NCBI GenBank assembly: GCA_009829735.1
Contig: CM020619.1
Location: 33,272,283 to 33,336,282, forward strand
Origin: Pyropia yezoensis
Lineage: Eukaryota; Rhodophyta; Bangiophyceae; Bangiales; Bangiaceae
DNA: 64,000 nucleotides
Reading direction: 5' to 3'
Each line of letters starts with the position of its first letter. The stretch's first letter is position 1. Below, in pieces: positions 1-12,059 of this stretch. The position numbers and the translations under genes were made by a program. Below the pieces are notes generated by a model, which worked only from the letters and a program-made list of their open reading frames with translations, had not been told where the DNA came from and ran no database searches.

Positions 1-1100
1 CCGCTACCCGCCGCAGCGGACACACCAACCGGGCGGGCACCCGCGCCGTCTTGACCCGCCGGACTGGACGGGGTGCCAACACCACCATCCGCCACGCCGG
101 CGACACCGTCTTGAGGTAGAGCCACGCCGGTACCGGCGACAGAAGCCATCCGGGCCGCCGGAGGAGAAGCGGTAGAAGCCACCGCTGCACGCGGTTGACC
201 GCCACCCGACGGAGCCGTCGTGCCGCTACACACGGACGACAACCCGCCCGGCGCGCCGTCCGGGGCCACACGAACGGTCACCCGGTCGTCCTCGTCCTCC
301 GACGAGCTCGCTAGGAAGCACTCGGCGGCGGTGGCGGAGACGGGAACGTCGTCCACCATCACCTCTTCCCCCTCTTCAGGCAGGAGATCGACCTCGCCCC
401 CGGGTACCTGGGGGTCCGACATGGTGCAACCGGGGTGGCAGGGGCGCCCCTTGCAGAAAAGCCGAGGCCGGCTCGACCCGGTACGAGGAACGCTCGCGCG
501 GACGAGCCAGGGAAGCGCGGGCGCCCGCGCTTATGACCACAAACGGCCACGAGAAGCGCCTCAGGCAGGCGGGTCAACCCGCGCCCCACGAGGCTACGAA
601 CGGGCTCCACCCAGGCACCTGGGCGGGCCGGGGCCACACCCCCGTACGGGGCAACCAAGAGGGGTTCACCCCGAAACCGCCCCCGCGAAAAGCGGGAGCG
701 GCCGCCCCCATTCACTCGGTAACACGAGAGGGACTCCCCTACCACCAGACACCTGGTGGCGGATCCGCTTGCACCACCCCTCGGAAAGGGGGGTCGGGAA
801 CAGAACCCGCATCGGGAATTTAACGGTCCGGAAAACGGATCGTGTGTGTACCACACAAAGGGGGGCACCCCCCTCAGACAACCTCGAAAAGGGGTGTCTG
901 TCGCGACGGGGCGCAAAGGCCCACCCGACTGGTAAACGGTCACGCGACCCACTTACATTCGGTAACCCGAATGCAACTCGACCCGAGGACGGGCCGAATC
1001 TAAGGGGGGGATATGTAGCAATATGGTTGGCCGTATTGTAACCCTAATATTAGGGGGGCTACTTGTAACCCTTAACTTTCAATTTGATAGTTCGTACTGG
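1..1100. other. GC-rich stretch without a supported gene
   Basis: Open frames run through this stretch on both strands, but they are Arg/Pro/Gly-rich, overlap one another and show no domain or start context I trust. The last 150 bases become A/T-richer and include short direct repeats of the type TAACCCT and a TATCTATAAG-like motif near 1110. Nothing else is recognised. Confidence 0.5.
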
Positions 1101-1449
1101 TCACGGTATCTATAAGTTACGTATGACCAGAGGGACTTGCATCTTGGGGTGGAGGGTAGTTAGTAGTGTCTCCGAGGGTTTATAACGTGGGGGCCGGCGG
1201 CGAATCCACCGCCGGCCAAGGTAGAACAACAAACCCCTCCCATTTGGGCTCCCATCTTGGTCCCGTGGCTTGCGCTCCAAGGACAGCAACCTTGGCCTCC
1301 TGGTGACGTTGGTGCCGATCCCCCTTGGTGAGTGTTCCCTGAGAGTGGACGTGCGACGGATCCCTATTGTGCTACACATGTGCGTTTCTACACCCCCTCG
1401 CAGGGCCAACCGGGTTCGTCCGAACTGAGGAGAGGGGAGTGTGGCAGTA

Positions 1450-1909
1450 TTGACCCCCAGGTAAAGGGGCAACACGTGCCATGCAAGGGGCGGCAGGCCA
1501 GTAGCCTGACCCGTTCCTCCCCATGCATTTGGGTCCATAATCCCTAAGTTAAGGATAGTTAGCTTAGAAGTAAATCCAACGTGGATTTGAGGGTTTTCTG
1601 CATAAGATCGCCTAGCTTTTTCGTTTGGCCCGGTAGGCAGGTGCTGGGGTGGGAGATTCTGGGAGGCGAGATTCTGAGGGGACCCTGGGGGGATAAGGGG
1701 AGGAACAGCGGGGCTTGGCCCTGCGTCCCCGTCGCGACGAAGAAACTGTTGGACCACACACCATCCTCTTATTTGCTAGTGCGGGGATTGCCCCACAACA
1801 GGGACAGAGTGTGTGCGACTTGCACTTCATCCGGTTCCCGCGACACGGGAGGCAGCCCTCGTGCACCGCCCCAACCTGGGTGCCGTGTGTGCTAGTGGTT
1901 TTTGCCACA
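1450..1909 (-). repeat. Repeat family A, copy 1 (Cys-rich coding end)
   Basis: By eye this segment matches 9730-10174 at roughly 80 percent identity over its right 370 bases and more weakly over the left 90 bases, in the same orientation. Read on the minus strand, both copies encode the Cys-rich motif CLPCRGNRxKCKSH followed by a CC pair. The first half resembles the CxxCRxxxxxC half of a Zn2Cys6 cluster; the second half does not fit that family. Both copies then share an AENPQIHVG-like stretch. The repeat is probably the 3-prime end of an element gene present in many copies. The family is not assigned. Confidence 0.6.
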
Positions 1910-4900
1910 ACACCCGCCGCTCAGATCCCGCGCGACCTTGGCCGCGAACCGTGCACGCTCCACAATGCGGTGGACGCTGGCCTTGCGCAGCGGTCGCAAC
2001 GCATCTTTGCCACAGGCACCAGCATAGTCGACAGTGCTGCAAAAGGAAGCCCAGGTCAAGGCAGCTGCCGCCGAGTCCAGCAATGTCGGCTGCTTGAGTA
2101 ATGGAGCCGCAAAGCGTTCCTCTGGGGTGGCTTTGAACCTGGCAGGCCGGCTGGCTTCCCACACCGCCCGCCACGTCGCCTACTTCCTTGCGAAGATCAC
2201 ACCGCCCGACTGCTCGGCGTACGCAGCACTGCTCACAGACAGTGTTGCCCCGCGACGCGGACCAGTGGGGGGCGTGATGGCGGGTGCCGTCGTCGTCCCT
2301 GCCACCGTCGTCGATGGGCAACCTCCCACTGCGCCTCGGCAGTCCCGTCGGCTCACGCTGACGGCATCGCCTCTACACACAGCGTGTCAATGAGCGACGC
2401 AGGCGCGCCCTTCTGGGCGAGCTCCTCCTGAACCTCCTTGCGGAGCTCTGCACGTGCTGCCCGCCTGGCCGTTGCCACGGGTCCCCGGCGCTTGCGCTGT
2501 TACCGCCGGCGCCGCCGGAACCGGTCGACCTTGCTCGCCGTTGCCGAGGTACCACCCCTGGCAGCACCACCGCTCGCAGTCGCACCGTCCTCACCCACCC
2601 TCCCTGCAAGGGATGCATTGCCGTGGACGTTGATCGGCCCCACCACACTGGCGACCGATTCGCCCTCGACAGCGGCGGCCTCCTTGTCGTCTACGACAGC
2701 CGAGGATGGCAGCCTTTTGGAATTCTTCCGGGCACCGCGTACATCAGAGAGGGGCGGTAGTGCTGCCCGCCTTGCCTCTCCCGCCGTCTTCATCGCCTGA
2801 GCCTGCGACGGTGAGGCTACAGTGGCGGCCAGCCGGCTCAGCGCGCGCGCCGCCCGCGCCAGGGAGTGGGCTGACACCGTCCATGCCCGCTCCAACCGGA
2901 AAGCAAGCACGTGTGGCGACAAAATGACGACAAGGTCGGGTTCCAGGCCCAGCGAGTATGCCGTGTAGATGTCATTGACCCCCGGTCCCACGCCCACTTC
3001 ACACTTCTTGACCGTACCATCAGTGGGCAACCCCATGACGGCCGCCTGGTATTCCAGGCTCGTCACCCCGCCGCTCGACTTGATCCCTTTTCCGCCCGGC
3101 AGTCTTCGGGCCTGGTGCGCTTGCGTGGCCGTAACCTCGGCCGTGTCGGCGGGCCGCTCCAGCGTGAAGACGAGACCAGTACCGTCACTAACAGCGCACG
3201 GGCAAAAGCGGGACCGCCGTGTGCGCACCCCGGCCATGGCGGACAGCCCGGCGACACCGGCGCTCCCATTCGTGCCGCCACCCACCGCCGACAGGGGGTG
3301 CACCTCGCCTATCCCCGTGTGTGAGACGAGTTGAGCCTGTTCCATCGCCCGCCGCAGCAGCGTTAGGGTGACGAGCGCTTAGCGGCAGAGGTCGAGTGCG
3401 AGGCGCGGAAAGACTGTCTATGTCGCGCGCGTCCGCGAATATAGCAGCCGATGCACCTCAATGAGGACCGGAAGAAAAAGCAGCCACCACCCCTGGCGGC
3501 GCAGGTCGGAGAGGGCGATAGCCAGCTCTGCGCCGACCTTCATGGACAGCACCCGCGGAGAGACGGCCTTAAGGTCTGCAGTGATTCGCTGCTGCACGAC
3601 AGGTGGCGCCCCCGCCGGCCATAAGCCGTCCTTGACCGTGTCGGAACCCCCCATCGTCCTGTCGGCGATAAACCGCATGAGCCTGCCGCGGAGGGCGCGA
3701 CGCTTACGGTCTTGAGCGCGGCCTGCAGGGTTAGCAGGCTATGCTTGCGCCTGCGCGGTCCAGGGTGGAGGCGGTAACAGCTCGACCGCTTGTAGGGCGT
3801 CATCGACCAGCACCTTGGCCAGGCGCGTCACTGCCGTCTTTGCCGTTTGTGCCACATGCACCAAGATGGTCATGGCCGCCGTCTTGAGCGCAAGCTCATC
3901 GCTCGGGCCTGGCAGGTCTTTTCTGCAGGGCAGCGGCACCTCTTCCTGAATGTTAGATATGAAGCGGGCGTAGGCGGTTGCAAACGCCTTGCCGCCCAGC
4001 CCGTCACCCGCAAAGACCGACTCCCGGGAGTGCTTTGCCGTGAGAGCCTGGCAGCAACCAGAGAGCTCGCCGTCGGGCTGCTGTGCCACCGCTGCGCCGC
4101 GGCACGAGGCTGCCGCCGCGGCCCACCAGAACAAGGGCGGGTGGCTGCCGCTTGCCAGCGCCAGGGGTAGGGCGTCAACAGAATCCTGCATGGAGGCGTT
4201 AGCTTGGTACTCTGACCGGGGAGCGTGCTCGATTCCCAGCCTCATGAGGTATTTGTGGTGGGTGGCCGTTGCGGCCAGAGATTCAATCGCGAAGCCCAGC
4301 GCCTGGGCCACCGCCAGGTCCCCGATGGTCTTGCGCAGCCGCGTCGGCGGCCTGCCCCGACCTCCAAAGTTGCTGGCGCTGGTGACGCGCTCTCTCCCGG
4401 ATGGATCCGCCCCCAGGGAGCGGGTCACCCCCACGCGGGCCAGTAGGAGTAGCACCGAGATGGTCATCTTGTACTCTCCCATGGAGTACGGGTCGGCAGC
4501 GTCGACGCTGAGACCTCGGTCGCTCCCGACGGGGACCGCCGGGCACATGCGCGCCGTGCTCCCAGCCTGGTGACACTTGCCGCACGTCGTGGCCTCGCGG
4601 CCCGGGTTGGGAGCCGCACAGTCTACCCTGGCCGTCGGTGCGCTGGCCTTGCCCGTCGCGGCTTTTGCCGCGACCAAGTCATGCTCTGCGTCACAGGTGC
4701 GTACGTAGTGACCCGCCAAGCCGCACCCGAAGCACTTGCGCTTTCCAGCGCTGGTCTTGTAGCTCACGGCAGCGTCATCGTGTTCGGGCGCCTTTGCGGT
4801 TGGACGAGAGGTGACACGGGCCGGCGGCGTCGAATGGGCTGCCAGGCCACTAGCAGCCTGGCTTGCTGCGGCCGTCGCCATGCCCACCCGGTCGGCCATC

Positions 4901-6462
4901 TCGTCCACGGCGGCGGGCACAGCGCCCTGTTGGTGGTCGACAAAGTCGGCCATCGCCTTGGCCGTCGCCACAGCACACTGCACAACGCGGGCAGTTGCGT
5001 CCACCGCGTTGTGGGTTGTAGAGGGGACATTGTCGGCAGCCGCGGGGTCACCCTGGGGCACACCTTGCCCAATGGACTTGAGCGCGTCCTGGGACTGGGC
5101 CAGCTTGGCTTGCAGGCTCGACCGCCCCATCTCTTGCGCCGCCACCATCGCCTTTGTCATTTCGTGCGCAGCTCCTCCGACAACTTCCTGCCGCGCCTTG
5201 CGCGGCGACGCCACATGACCGTTCGCGGGGGGCGCGTTGCCCAAAGGCCTTGCCCCCCCCGCGTCGTCGTCATCCGCCGTTGGTTCATTGTCGTTGCGCT
5301 GCCTCTTGTTGGCGCGGGGATGATGGGCAGAGGGTGCAGCCACAGCGCACGCCCGCGCCTCGGTCGGCGCGGTTGTCCCACCGTCCGTCACGCCCGCAGC
5401 GCCGTCGACGGGGCCTGTCAGAGTGCCGCTGCGATCGAGCAGTAGAAGCCGTAAAGGGACGGGCCCGACCAGCCGAGTGGCCGCCGCCAGGATGCGCAGC
5501 GCAATCTCATCACGCCAGCTCTCCAAGTTGGTGACTTGTATGCCCACACCATCCTGACCATCGGGCGGTGTGCCATTGTCTTTGCGGATGTCGTTGTCGC
5601 CCGCAAACCCGACAGCCCCGCTGGGGCTGCTATCCCCACCAACCCCGTCATGCTCTGCGACAGCGTACATGTTGATGCCGTTTTCGACGACAATCACATC
5701 CGCGTGACTGACTCTGAAGCCGCCGTCCTCTTATAGAGGGTCATCGTCGTTATCAAGAAGACTTGGAGCGTCAGCGCCACGATCGAAGAAAGAAGTCTTG
5801 ACGGCGGGATGATCGCTGCTGTTCTTGCTGTCGCAGGTGCCCGAGGCACCGCCACCGCCGCTGCCTTCGTTGCAGCTCCCAGTCGAGCGGTCCGCCACCA
5901 CGTCGGGCACGCGACCACTGCCGCAGCCCATTCAGCTGCCGTCGGCTCGGCTCCTGGTCGCGTGGTCGACCACAACGTCGGGCGTGCGACCATGGCTGCC
6001 TCTGCCGCTGCCGCCGTCGGTGCCGCTCCCAGTAGCGTGGTTGGCCACCGTTTTTGGCTACAGACAACTGCCATTGTCGCCGCCGCCGGTGCCGCCACGC
6101 CTCCCAGTCCCGTGCCTGGCCACCACGTCAGGCGCCAGACGGCTGCCGCCGCCACTGCCGCTGCCGCTGTTACTGCAGCGCACAGACGAGCGGTCGGCCA
6201 CCACGTCAGGCGCCAGACCACTGCCGCCGTCGCTGCGGCTCCCAGTCGCGTGGTCGGCTACTACGTCGTGCGACAGACCACGGCCGCCGCCGCAACTGCC
6301 ACCGCCGCCCCTGTCGCCGCTGCTGCCGCTTCCGCTGCTGCCACCAAGGCGGCTCCTAGTCGCGTGGTCTTCCACCACGGTGGGGGATAGTTTACTGCGT
6401 CCGCTGCCGGTGCAGCCGTCTCTGCGGCCCCCACTCGCATAGTCGGCCGTCATGTGCCGCAA
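1910..6462 (-). pseudogene. Remnant of a large element-like gene with zinc knuckles
   Basis: Long open stretches on the minus strand look like remains of one large coding unit. Reading from the right, the parts are: a Gly/Ser-rich repeat region (about 6.46-5.86 kb); a unit of roughly 640 residues with an acidic, Asn/Asp-rich front, an Ala-rich helical middle, a CCHC zinc knuckle of the form CxxCxxxxHxxxxC near 4.73-4.69 kb and a second Cys cluster near 4.58-4.54 kb; a short hydrophobic unit near 3.5 kb; and a basic-ended unit near 3.3-2.4 kb. CCHC knuckles are typical of gag-like and ORF1-like proteins of retroelements, but I see no reverse transcriptase, integrase or transposase motif and no terminal repeats, so the class is open. 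It appears decayed, with several breaks. Age is unknown. Confidence 0.45.
5860..6460 (-). repeat. Minisatellite of about 60-75 bp units, Gly/Ser coding
   Basis: About eight imperfect units are spaced 60 to 113 bases apart. On the plus strand each carries a GGTCGGCCACCACGTC-like core followed by a Gly/Ser-codon-rich spacer. On the minus strand the core reads as variants of PDVVADHATGS, and the spacers read as Gly, Ser and Asp. Because the units keep the minus-strand reading frame better than the others, the repeat was probably once part of a protein. It adjoins the zinc-knuckle remnant to its left. Confidence 0.6.
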
Positions 6463-8935
6463 TGGGGCAGCACGTCCTCCCCGTCAGCGCGACCGCTAGT
6501 CAGCTGGCTGGCCACCAGTGGTGGCGACCAACCACGCCCACTTACAGAGCTGCTTCCGGAATTATTAAAAATACGTACAGGGGTGCTACTGCACATGGGG
6601 TGCTGCCGCTCCCATCCGGAGAGTGCCACTCCCTATGGAACACACCAAGACACGCCCAAGGCACACACCGCGGGTGTGCGCGACGCTTAGAGGGCTGCAC
6701 GCTCGGGACAGCTCCTCGGTGCACGGCGGATGCAATGAAGTGGTCAGTCAGAGGCGACAACAAGGCCGCACTCGTGGTTGGTGAGCGGCGGCAACAGGAC
6801 GGCGCCACGTCGATGGTCGTCACGTCGATGACCACCACAGTCGAAAACGTGCGACGCCCGCGGTGAGGCCCGTCAGCGATTATTGCCGCCGGGCTGGTTA
6901 TCTGGGCCAGAAATCTGCGACTGCCGAGCAGCACCAGGTCCTCTCTGAGCACCCTCCAGACCCGTCCCGCCCGCGCAGCACAGCACAGTACGGGGCTGCC
7001 GCCGTTGCCAATGTTACCGGCCTTCCGGGACGCCCCAATGCACCAGTGCTGCTCTTCTCCCCCTGTACGCCAGTCGTTGATACACGCTGTCGAGTAAACA
7101 ACCCCCCCCCCCCCCCCGCCTCCCGCCGTCTTGCTAAAGGCCAACCGCCCTGCCCATCCTGGACAAATGCCCCCTCAGGCGCTGTCGCACACGACCTCTT
7201 TCCACCTCTTTAGCTCTCCCATGTGTCGCCTCTGAACCGATGGTCGGACGTCCTCTTCGGAAAGGACGAGCCACCAGAGGGATGTTTTCAGTTCCCCAGC
7301 TGTCCTCGCACCTCAATCCGCTTCCCTCGACCTGCGAGAACCTCCTGTTGTGCACCTCCTCCGTTGCATCCGGGCCTGTCGAGCCAACGCTCACATACTT
7401 CTGGCTTGCTGTGACGGCCCGGGTCTTTGCTGAACGCAGGCCTCCGCGCCCCGCCCCCCCCCCCCCTTCATATCCTGTCGTCTAGGAAACAAGATCTTTT
7501 TTTTTCTCTCTCCTCCCCTGACTGGAGAGCAACAGTCTCTGACGTGCTCCATTATCACCACGCTCATTATTTTCACGCCGAAGAGCCGCACACTGCGTGG
7601 GTTGTTTCCCGTGTTGCCGCTTCCGTTCCGCCTTCCTTCCGCCTGTCTTCCGGCTGCCATCCGCCTCCCCTCTGACCTCCCACCCCCCCCCCCACCCTCC
7701 TCCCCCCCCTTTCCCCTGTCCCCTGACCCGCGGCTTTGTTCCAACCCCCTTGCTGACAAATCCAGGAAGATCCTCCGGCCCTCGCCCCCCTTGCCACCCC
7801 TCGCACCCACACGTCTCGGCGCCAACAGGGGGGGGGTTTGTTGCAAAGCGTTATCCGACTGACAGGCACGCCTTTCTGGCGCCGCTGGCCGCAGCAAGGG
7901 ACCTGACCGCAGCAAAGGAGGCTCAGGCTACGAGCCGCGTGACAGTGGCTGGAAAACGTCCTCCGGCTGACGCCCCGCCCCGTGTCGCCCCGACCCAATC
8001 CTACTCCGCCCCTTCCCCCCCTCTGGCCACCCCGCACTACCCCGCCCACTCTCACCGCAGGCGGGGCTCGGCACGAAAACGGCCACACACGCTGTCCCAT
8101 TCGCCGCAGCCCGAAACTGCTGCGAGTAATTGACAAACAATTAGGACTGAAAAGGTCAGGCACGGGAAAAGTCAAGCACGTACATTCTGTTCATGTCCTA
8201 ACTTCCCAATACAATAATCTAGACGAGCATCCCAGGACGTAAGCGACACCCCTCGCTTCTCGCGACCACTGTCGAACGTGGACTCATACCCAGCACGCTT
8301 GGCATGTCACTTGGGCCCTGCCTATCTACGCTGTTCTGTTCGAGGGGCAGAATTTGCTGACGCGCAGATGCTTTGGATGCGAAGAGACCGTTGCCCTTGC
8401 TCTCATGATTTTGTCCCTGATGACCACTCCCGCGGCGGTCGCCAAATCGGAGAAAACTGTCTCACAATTTGAGAGCAAGGGGCTTTGCAGTTGAAGGCCA
8501 TTTCGTGCTTTCGAAAGGGACGCACGAACACGATGATCCTCAGGCGACGTCTAAACGGCGGCTCGTGGGCGTGCCTCAGAAAGAAAACAAGGCCATGAAA
8601 GCTCAGATTGGTCACACACATCCACCAGCTTTGAGAACCCGTCAGCAGCACTTTTCCGGGCACATGCAATTTACTCAGACACGTCAGAGTGAAGATGGAG
8701 TTATAGACACGCCTGTAAGAGGTTGCAAGAACACCGTGTTTTCCCGCCCACTCCCCCGCACGCCCTGACACCGCGTCGCAACGGAAAAGGGAGAACTTTT
8801 GCCTCACTGCCTTCGGAATGGATAGATCCGGCCAACCCTGGCCGCCGCAGCGGCAAGCTCTGGCGCGGAAGTGGCCTGTGCCGTTCGAACTCATCTCCCA
8901 AGCACAAACAAGTGCGACAAGCAATTCTTCTAATC
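6463..8935. other. No supported gene; C-run and pyrimidine-rich DNA
   Basis: Several overlapping open frames of 60 to 200 codons exist on both strands, none with a recognisable domain. A run of 16 C lies at 7102-7117, and pyrimidine-rich blocks occur near 7460-7480 and 7680-7740. From about 8100 to 8930 the sequence is less GC-rich and holds nothing I can name. Confidence 0.45.
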
Positions 8936-9453
8936 CTAGATAGGGGTCCTACTTAGGGGTACTTTTTTTTTTTTTACATTCAATTTTGACCCAAGCGAGG
9001 CCCCTTTCACAGCTCCCTCTTTCAGCACACTGGCGAATCGATGAAGTGCGTCTACGAGGTGCGGCTTGACAGTTGAACCGTAGATGCGACGCACCCTGCC
9101 GCGCTCGTCGGGAACACCCGTCCATTCCAACGCCATGTTCAGCATCAAGGAGCGAGCAGCCGGCTTGACCTTGTCCACATCCATGGCCGGCGCGAAGAAG
9201 TCCTCGTTCGACCACACCTCCCGCGAGTCAAGGCGCTTGTCCGTCTTGGGTCGCTCCCCCAAGACTTCCTTGACACGCTTGACGCACTTCGCATTCCCGT
9301 AGCACCACAGGGCCCTCCTGGCGATGTAGTCTTGCTGCGACCGTCTGGCGCTAGAGGCATTCAGAAAATACTTCTTCATCCAAGCCTACTGGTTCTTTTC
9401 ATCGACGGCTTTCTCAATCGCCATTTTGACCGCAGTCAGCCCCGTCTCGAGGT

Positions 9454-9539
9454 GGTGCACAGCAGTAGAGGGCAGTGATTCGTCTTGCATTGGGTTGGTG
9501 CACAGCAGTAGAGGGCAGTGATTCGTCTTGCATTGAGTT
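9454..9539. repeat. 43-bp tandem duplication
   Basis: Two nearly identical 43-base units lie head to tail (9454-9496 and 9497-9539), each beginning GGTGCACAGCAGTAGAGG. They differ by one base near the end of the unit. The near-identity indicates a recent duplication. Confidence 0.9.
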
Positions 9540-9729
9540 GGCCTCCAACCCAAGGCGAGGGATCTTGACAACCTCAAGCGGCTTGACGTCCTTCCTCGAA
9601 ACAAGGTTGACCGAAATACGGGGCACCCGCTGCTTGACGCGTTCCACCCCTTCAGCTGCGGCATTCTTGCGAGCCGCCGTCTCCCTGGATAAAAACTGAA
9701 AAGCTTTGTGGCATACCTGGCCCCGCGCA

Positions 9730-10174
9730 GGGGGCAGGGTGCGCCATACTGGGGCGGGAGACAACTGGTCTGCCCCGTTTCTCCCTTCGCATTTGATCCC
9801 GAATTTCCCTAAGTCAGCGATACTTTGCTTGATAGTAAGTCCAACATGGATTTGAGGGTTTTCTGCAATAGATCGTCTTGAATTCTCGTGTGGCCCGGTG
9901 GGCAGGTGCTGGGGTGGGAGATTCCGAGTAGCGAGATTCTGTGAGGACCCTTGAGGGATAAGGGCAGGGACAGCGGGGCTTGGCCTCGCTTCCCCGACCC
10001 GTCCAAGAAACTGTTGGCCCACACACCATCTTCTTGTTTGTTAGTGGGGGGATTGCCCCACAACAGGGATAGCGTGTGTGCGACTTGCACTTCTTCCGGT
10101 TCCCGCGACACGGGAGGCAGCCCTTGTGCACCGCCGCAACTTCGGCGCTGCGTGCGCGAGTTGTATTTGCCACA
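9730..10174 (-). repeat. Repeat family A, copy 2
   Basis: This is the second copy of the segment at 1450-1909, in the same orientation and about 80 percent identical by eye in its right 370 bases. It carries the same minus-strand Cys-rich motif (CLPCRGNRKKCKSH, then CC). Flanking DNA on both sides differs from copy 1, so the shared part is a bounded unit and not part of a larger segmental duplication. Confidence 0.65.
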
Positions 10175-10731
10175 AGCTTCTAGATAGTACATCGCATAGC
10201 GATGACGGCGGTCCGAAAGCACGTGAGAGGTCGTTTCATCAGCCACCGTCAGCTTGCACACCGTGATCTGCTGCGTCGCAAGTGACAAGTTCTTTCATTT
10301 GAAGCTCTTGGCCAGTTTCTTCACGTGCGACTGGTTGACCTCCGAACTGCATCCTCAAGTAGAGAAATGTCACGGAAGGGCAATTTTGCTTGGGTGACAA
10401 TGTAGATCTTCCTAAACAATCCCCCCTCTTCAGCGTCCGACCCGTCCTCTTCCAGGAGTACTACCTGATCAGGCGCAGGGTCACGGCGGGGCTCGGTCGG
10501 TCAGGGCTGACTGGCAGCAGGTACAACCGAAGATCCAGGCGCCGGAGCTTGGACGGCAGCATCGACGCAGCCAGTCGGCCCTAGCGCCGACGTCTCCGCT
10601 CCAGGACGCCGTTCGTCGTCGTCCGAGTTGATGCGGCCACGCTTTAGTACTGCACGAATAGCATCCTCCTCCAAGGGTTTACCGGCGCGCTTCGTCCCGA
10701 CGCCGGGTGCATCGGAAGAGTGTTCATTCAT

Positions 10732-12045
10732 GGTGACGTGGCTGCAGCGACAGGCACGTTAGCGGCAGACCAACCGTTGATGCAGCCAAGACGGAAAGGT
10801 AGGTCGGCGGCCAGGCCTGGCGGCTGGCCAGCGGCTGGCCGGCGGGCAGGCCTGGCAGCTGGCCGACAAGCGGCACACCCAGGTCGGGGGCAGGTCAGCG
10901 GCAACGCCTGGTGGGTGGCCGACGGCTGCGTCTGGTTGCACGCCGGCCTCCGTCGACAGCTGACCGGTACACCCGTCGACAAGTGACCGGTGCACTAGGG
11001 GACGCACTGGTGCGGGCGTGCCAGATGCAGCGGGGCATAGTGGGGTGGCTTCGACTGGTTGCCGGATGTGGAGCGTGGTGTGCGTGTGCGGGAGAGAGCG
11101 CCGGTGGAACGACAGTGGAAAAATTGAGACGCGAAGAGGACGCCCAAAACGCAGATGGTAAGCGACTGGGCGTCACGTCGGTAGCGTGCATGCGTTCGAG
11201 CGGTCGAATGACGGTTGCCGGTGACGGCGGGCCCGTTCGCCTCCTTTTATATCCAAGCACCTCCCCACCACGCATCTCGGGCAGTTTGGAAGGACCGGTC
11301 ACACCTGGGCCCCCCTTGCCCCGACATGGCACCTAGCCCGCCCTCGCCTCCCCGCCTCGCCTCCCGGGGTGCACGGGGGAACCGGTCGCGCCGGGGCCCC
11401 CCTTTGCTCCGCTACACGAGGGGAGGGAGGGGGGGGGAGACAGTTGCACCGGGCCCCCCCCTGCCCCCGTGTCCGCACCCCCCTGGCCCCCCCGCCCCCC
11501 CCGACGGCCCGAGGTGCGGGGGAGGACCGGTCGCGCCAGGGCCCCGCCCGTGACCCGCCACGCCCCCTCCCCCCCCCCTCCCCCCCCGCCTCGCCACCCG
11601 TGGTGCGGGGGGGGACCGGTCGTACCGGCCCCCCCCCCTGCCTCCGAGGCGCACCCCTCGCCGCCCCTGACCCCCAAAAACACGTCGTCTGGGTGGGGGA
11701 GGGGGGCCGCCGGATGTGGGTGGATGGTGGGGGGGGGGGGGACAGTTGCACTGGGCCCTCTCCTGCCCCATTTTTCACACCCTCCTCGCGGTGGCGGCAG
11801 CAGCGGCGGCGGCGGCGGTGGCGGCGGTGGCGGCGTTGCTGTCGTCGCCGCCGTGCCTCGCAGGCGGCTGCTGCGGGGGCCCGTCGAATGGTTGGGGGGG
11901 CGGGGGGGGGAGGACAGCACGCGGCGCGGGGGGAGGACAGCACGTGGCGGGGTGGGAAGCGTGTGGGGCCGGGCGCCCACGTCGGCGTGAGGCGTGTGCC
12001 GCCTGCCGGCGACGAGGCGGCGAAGGCGGCACCGGGGGGGGGGGG
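10732..12045. other. Very GC-rich spacer
   Basis: Open frames on both strands are Pro/Arg or Gly/Ala-rich and are judged spurious. Near 10795-10890 there is a run of GGCTGGCC and GGCAGGCC-type words, partly palindromic. Several C and G runs of 7 to 13 bases occur from 11400 on. A GGC/GCC triplet array lies at about 11784-11850. The stretch ends in the G run that borders the transposon starting at 12046. Confidence 0.5.
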
Positions 12046-12059
12046 CACGCCTAGTTAAG
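12046..12059 (+). repeat. Left terminal inverted repeat of the 12-15.6 kb transposon
   Basis: CACGCCTAGTTAAG, preceded directly by a G run; a perfect inverse match to 15574-15587. The similarity fades after base 14. Confidence 0.6.

Larger units (their letters stand above)
8936..10731 (-). pseudogene. Decayed element-like gene sharing repeat family A
   Basis: A minus-strand coding unit appears to run from an ATG near 10731 (MNEHSSDAPGVGTKR, with an acidic-basic RGRINSDDDERRPG patch) through the Cys-rich repeat A segment to a basic, Lys-rich end near 8936 that contains RRALWCYGNAKC and DEKNQ-like stretches. The composition is that of real protein, unlike the shadow frames around it. No known domain is recognised, and it matches the unit at 1.4-2.3 kb only in the Cys-rich part. 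It looks broken in several places. The family is unknown; it may be a retroelement or a transposon accessory gene. Confidence 0.4.

Noticed and set aside
220-1041. 273-codon frame at the left edge
   Set aside because: Composition matches the shadow frames on the other strand; no domain, no splice structure.
10795-10890. Repeated GGCTGGCC/GGCAGGCC words as a possible CRISPR-like or iteron array
   Set aside because: Units vary in length and sequence, with no fixed spacer; ordinary GC-rich microsatellite drift explains them.
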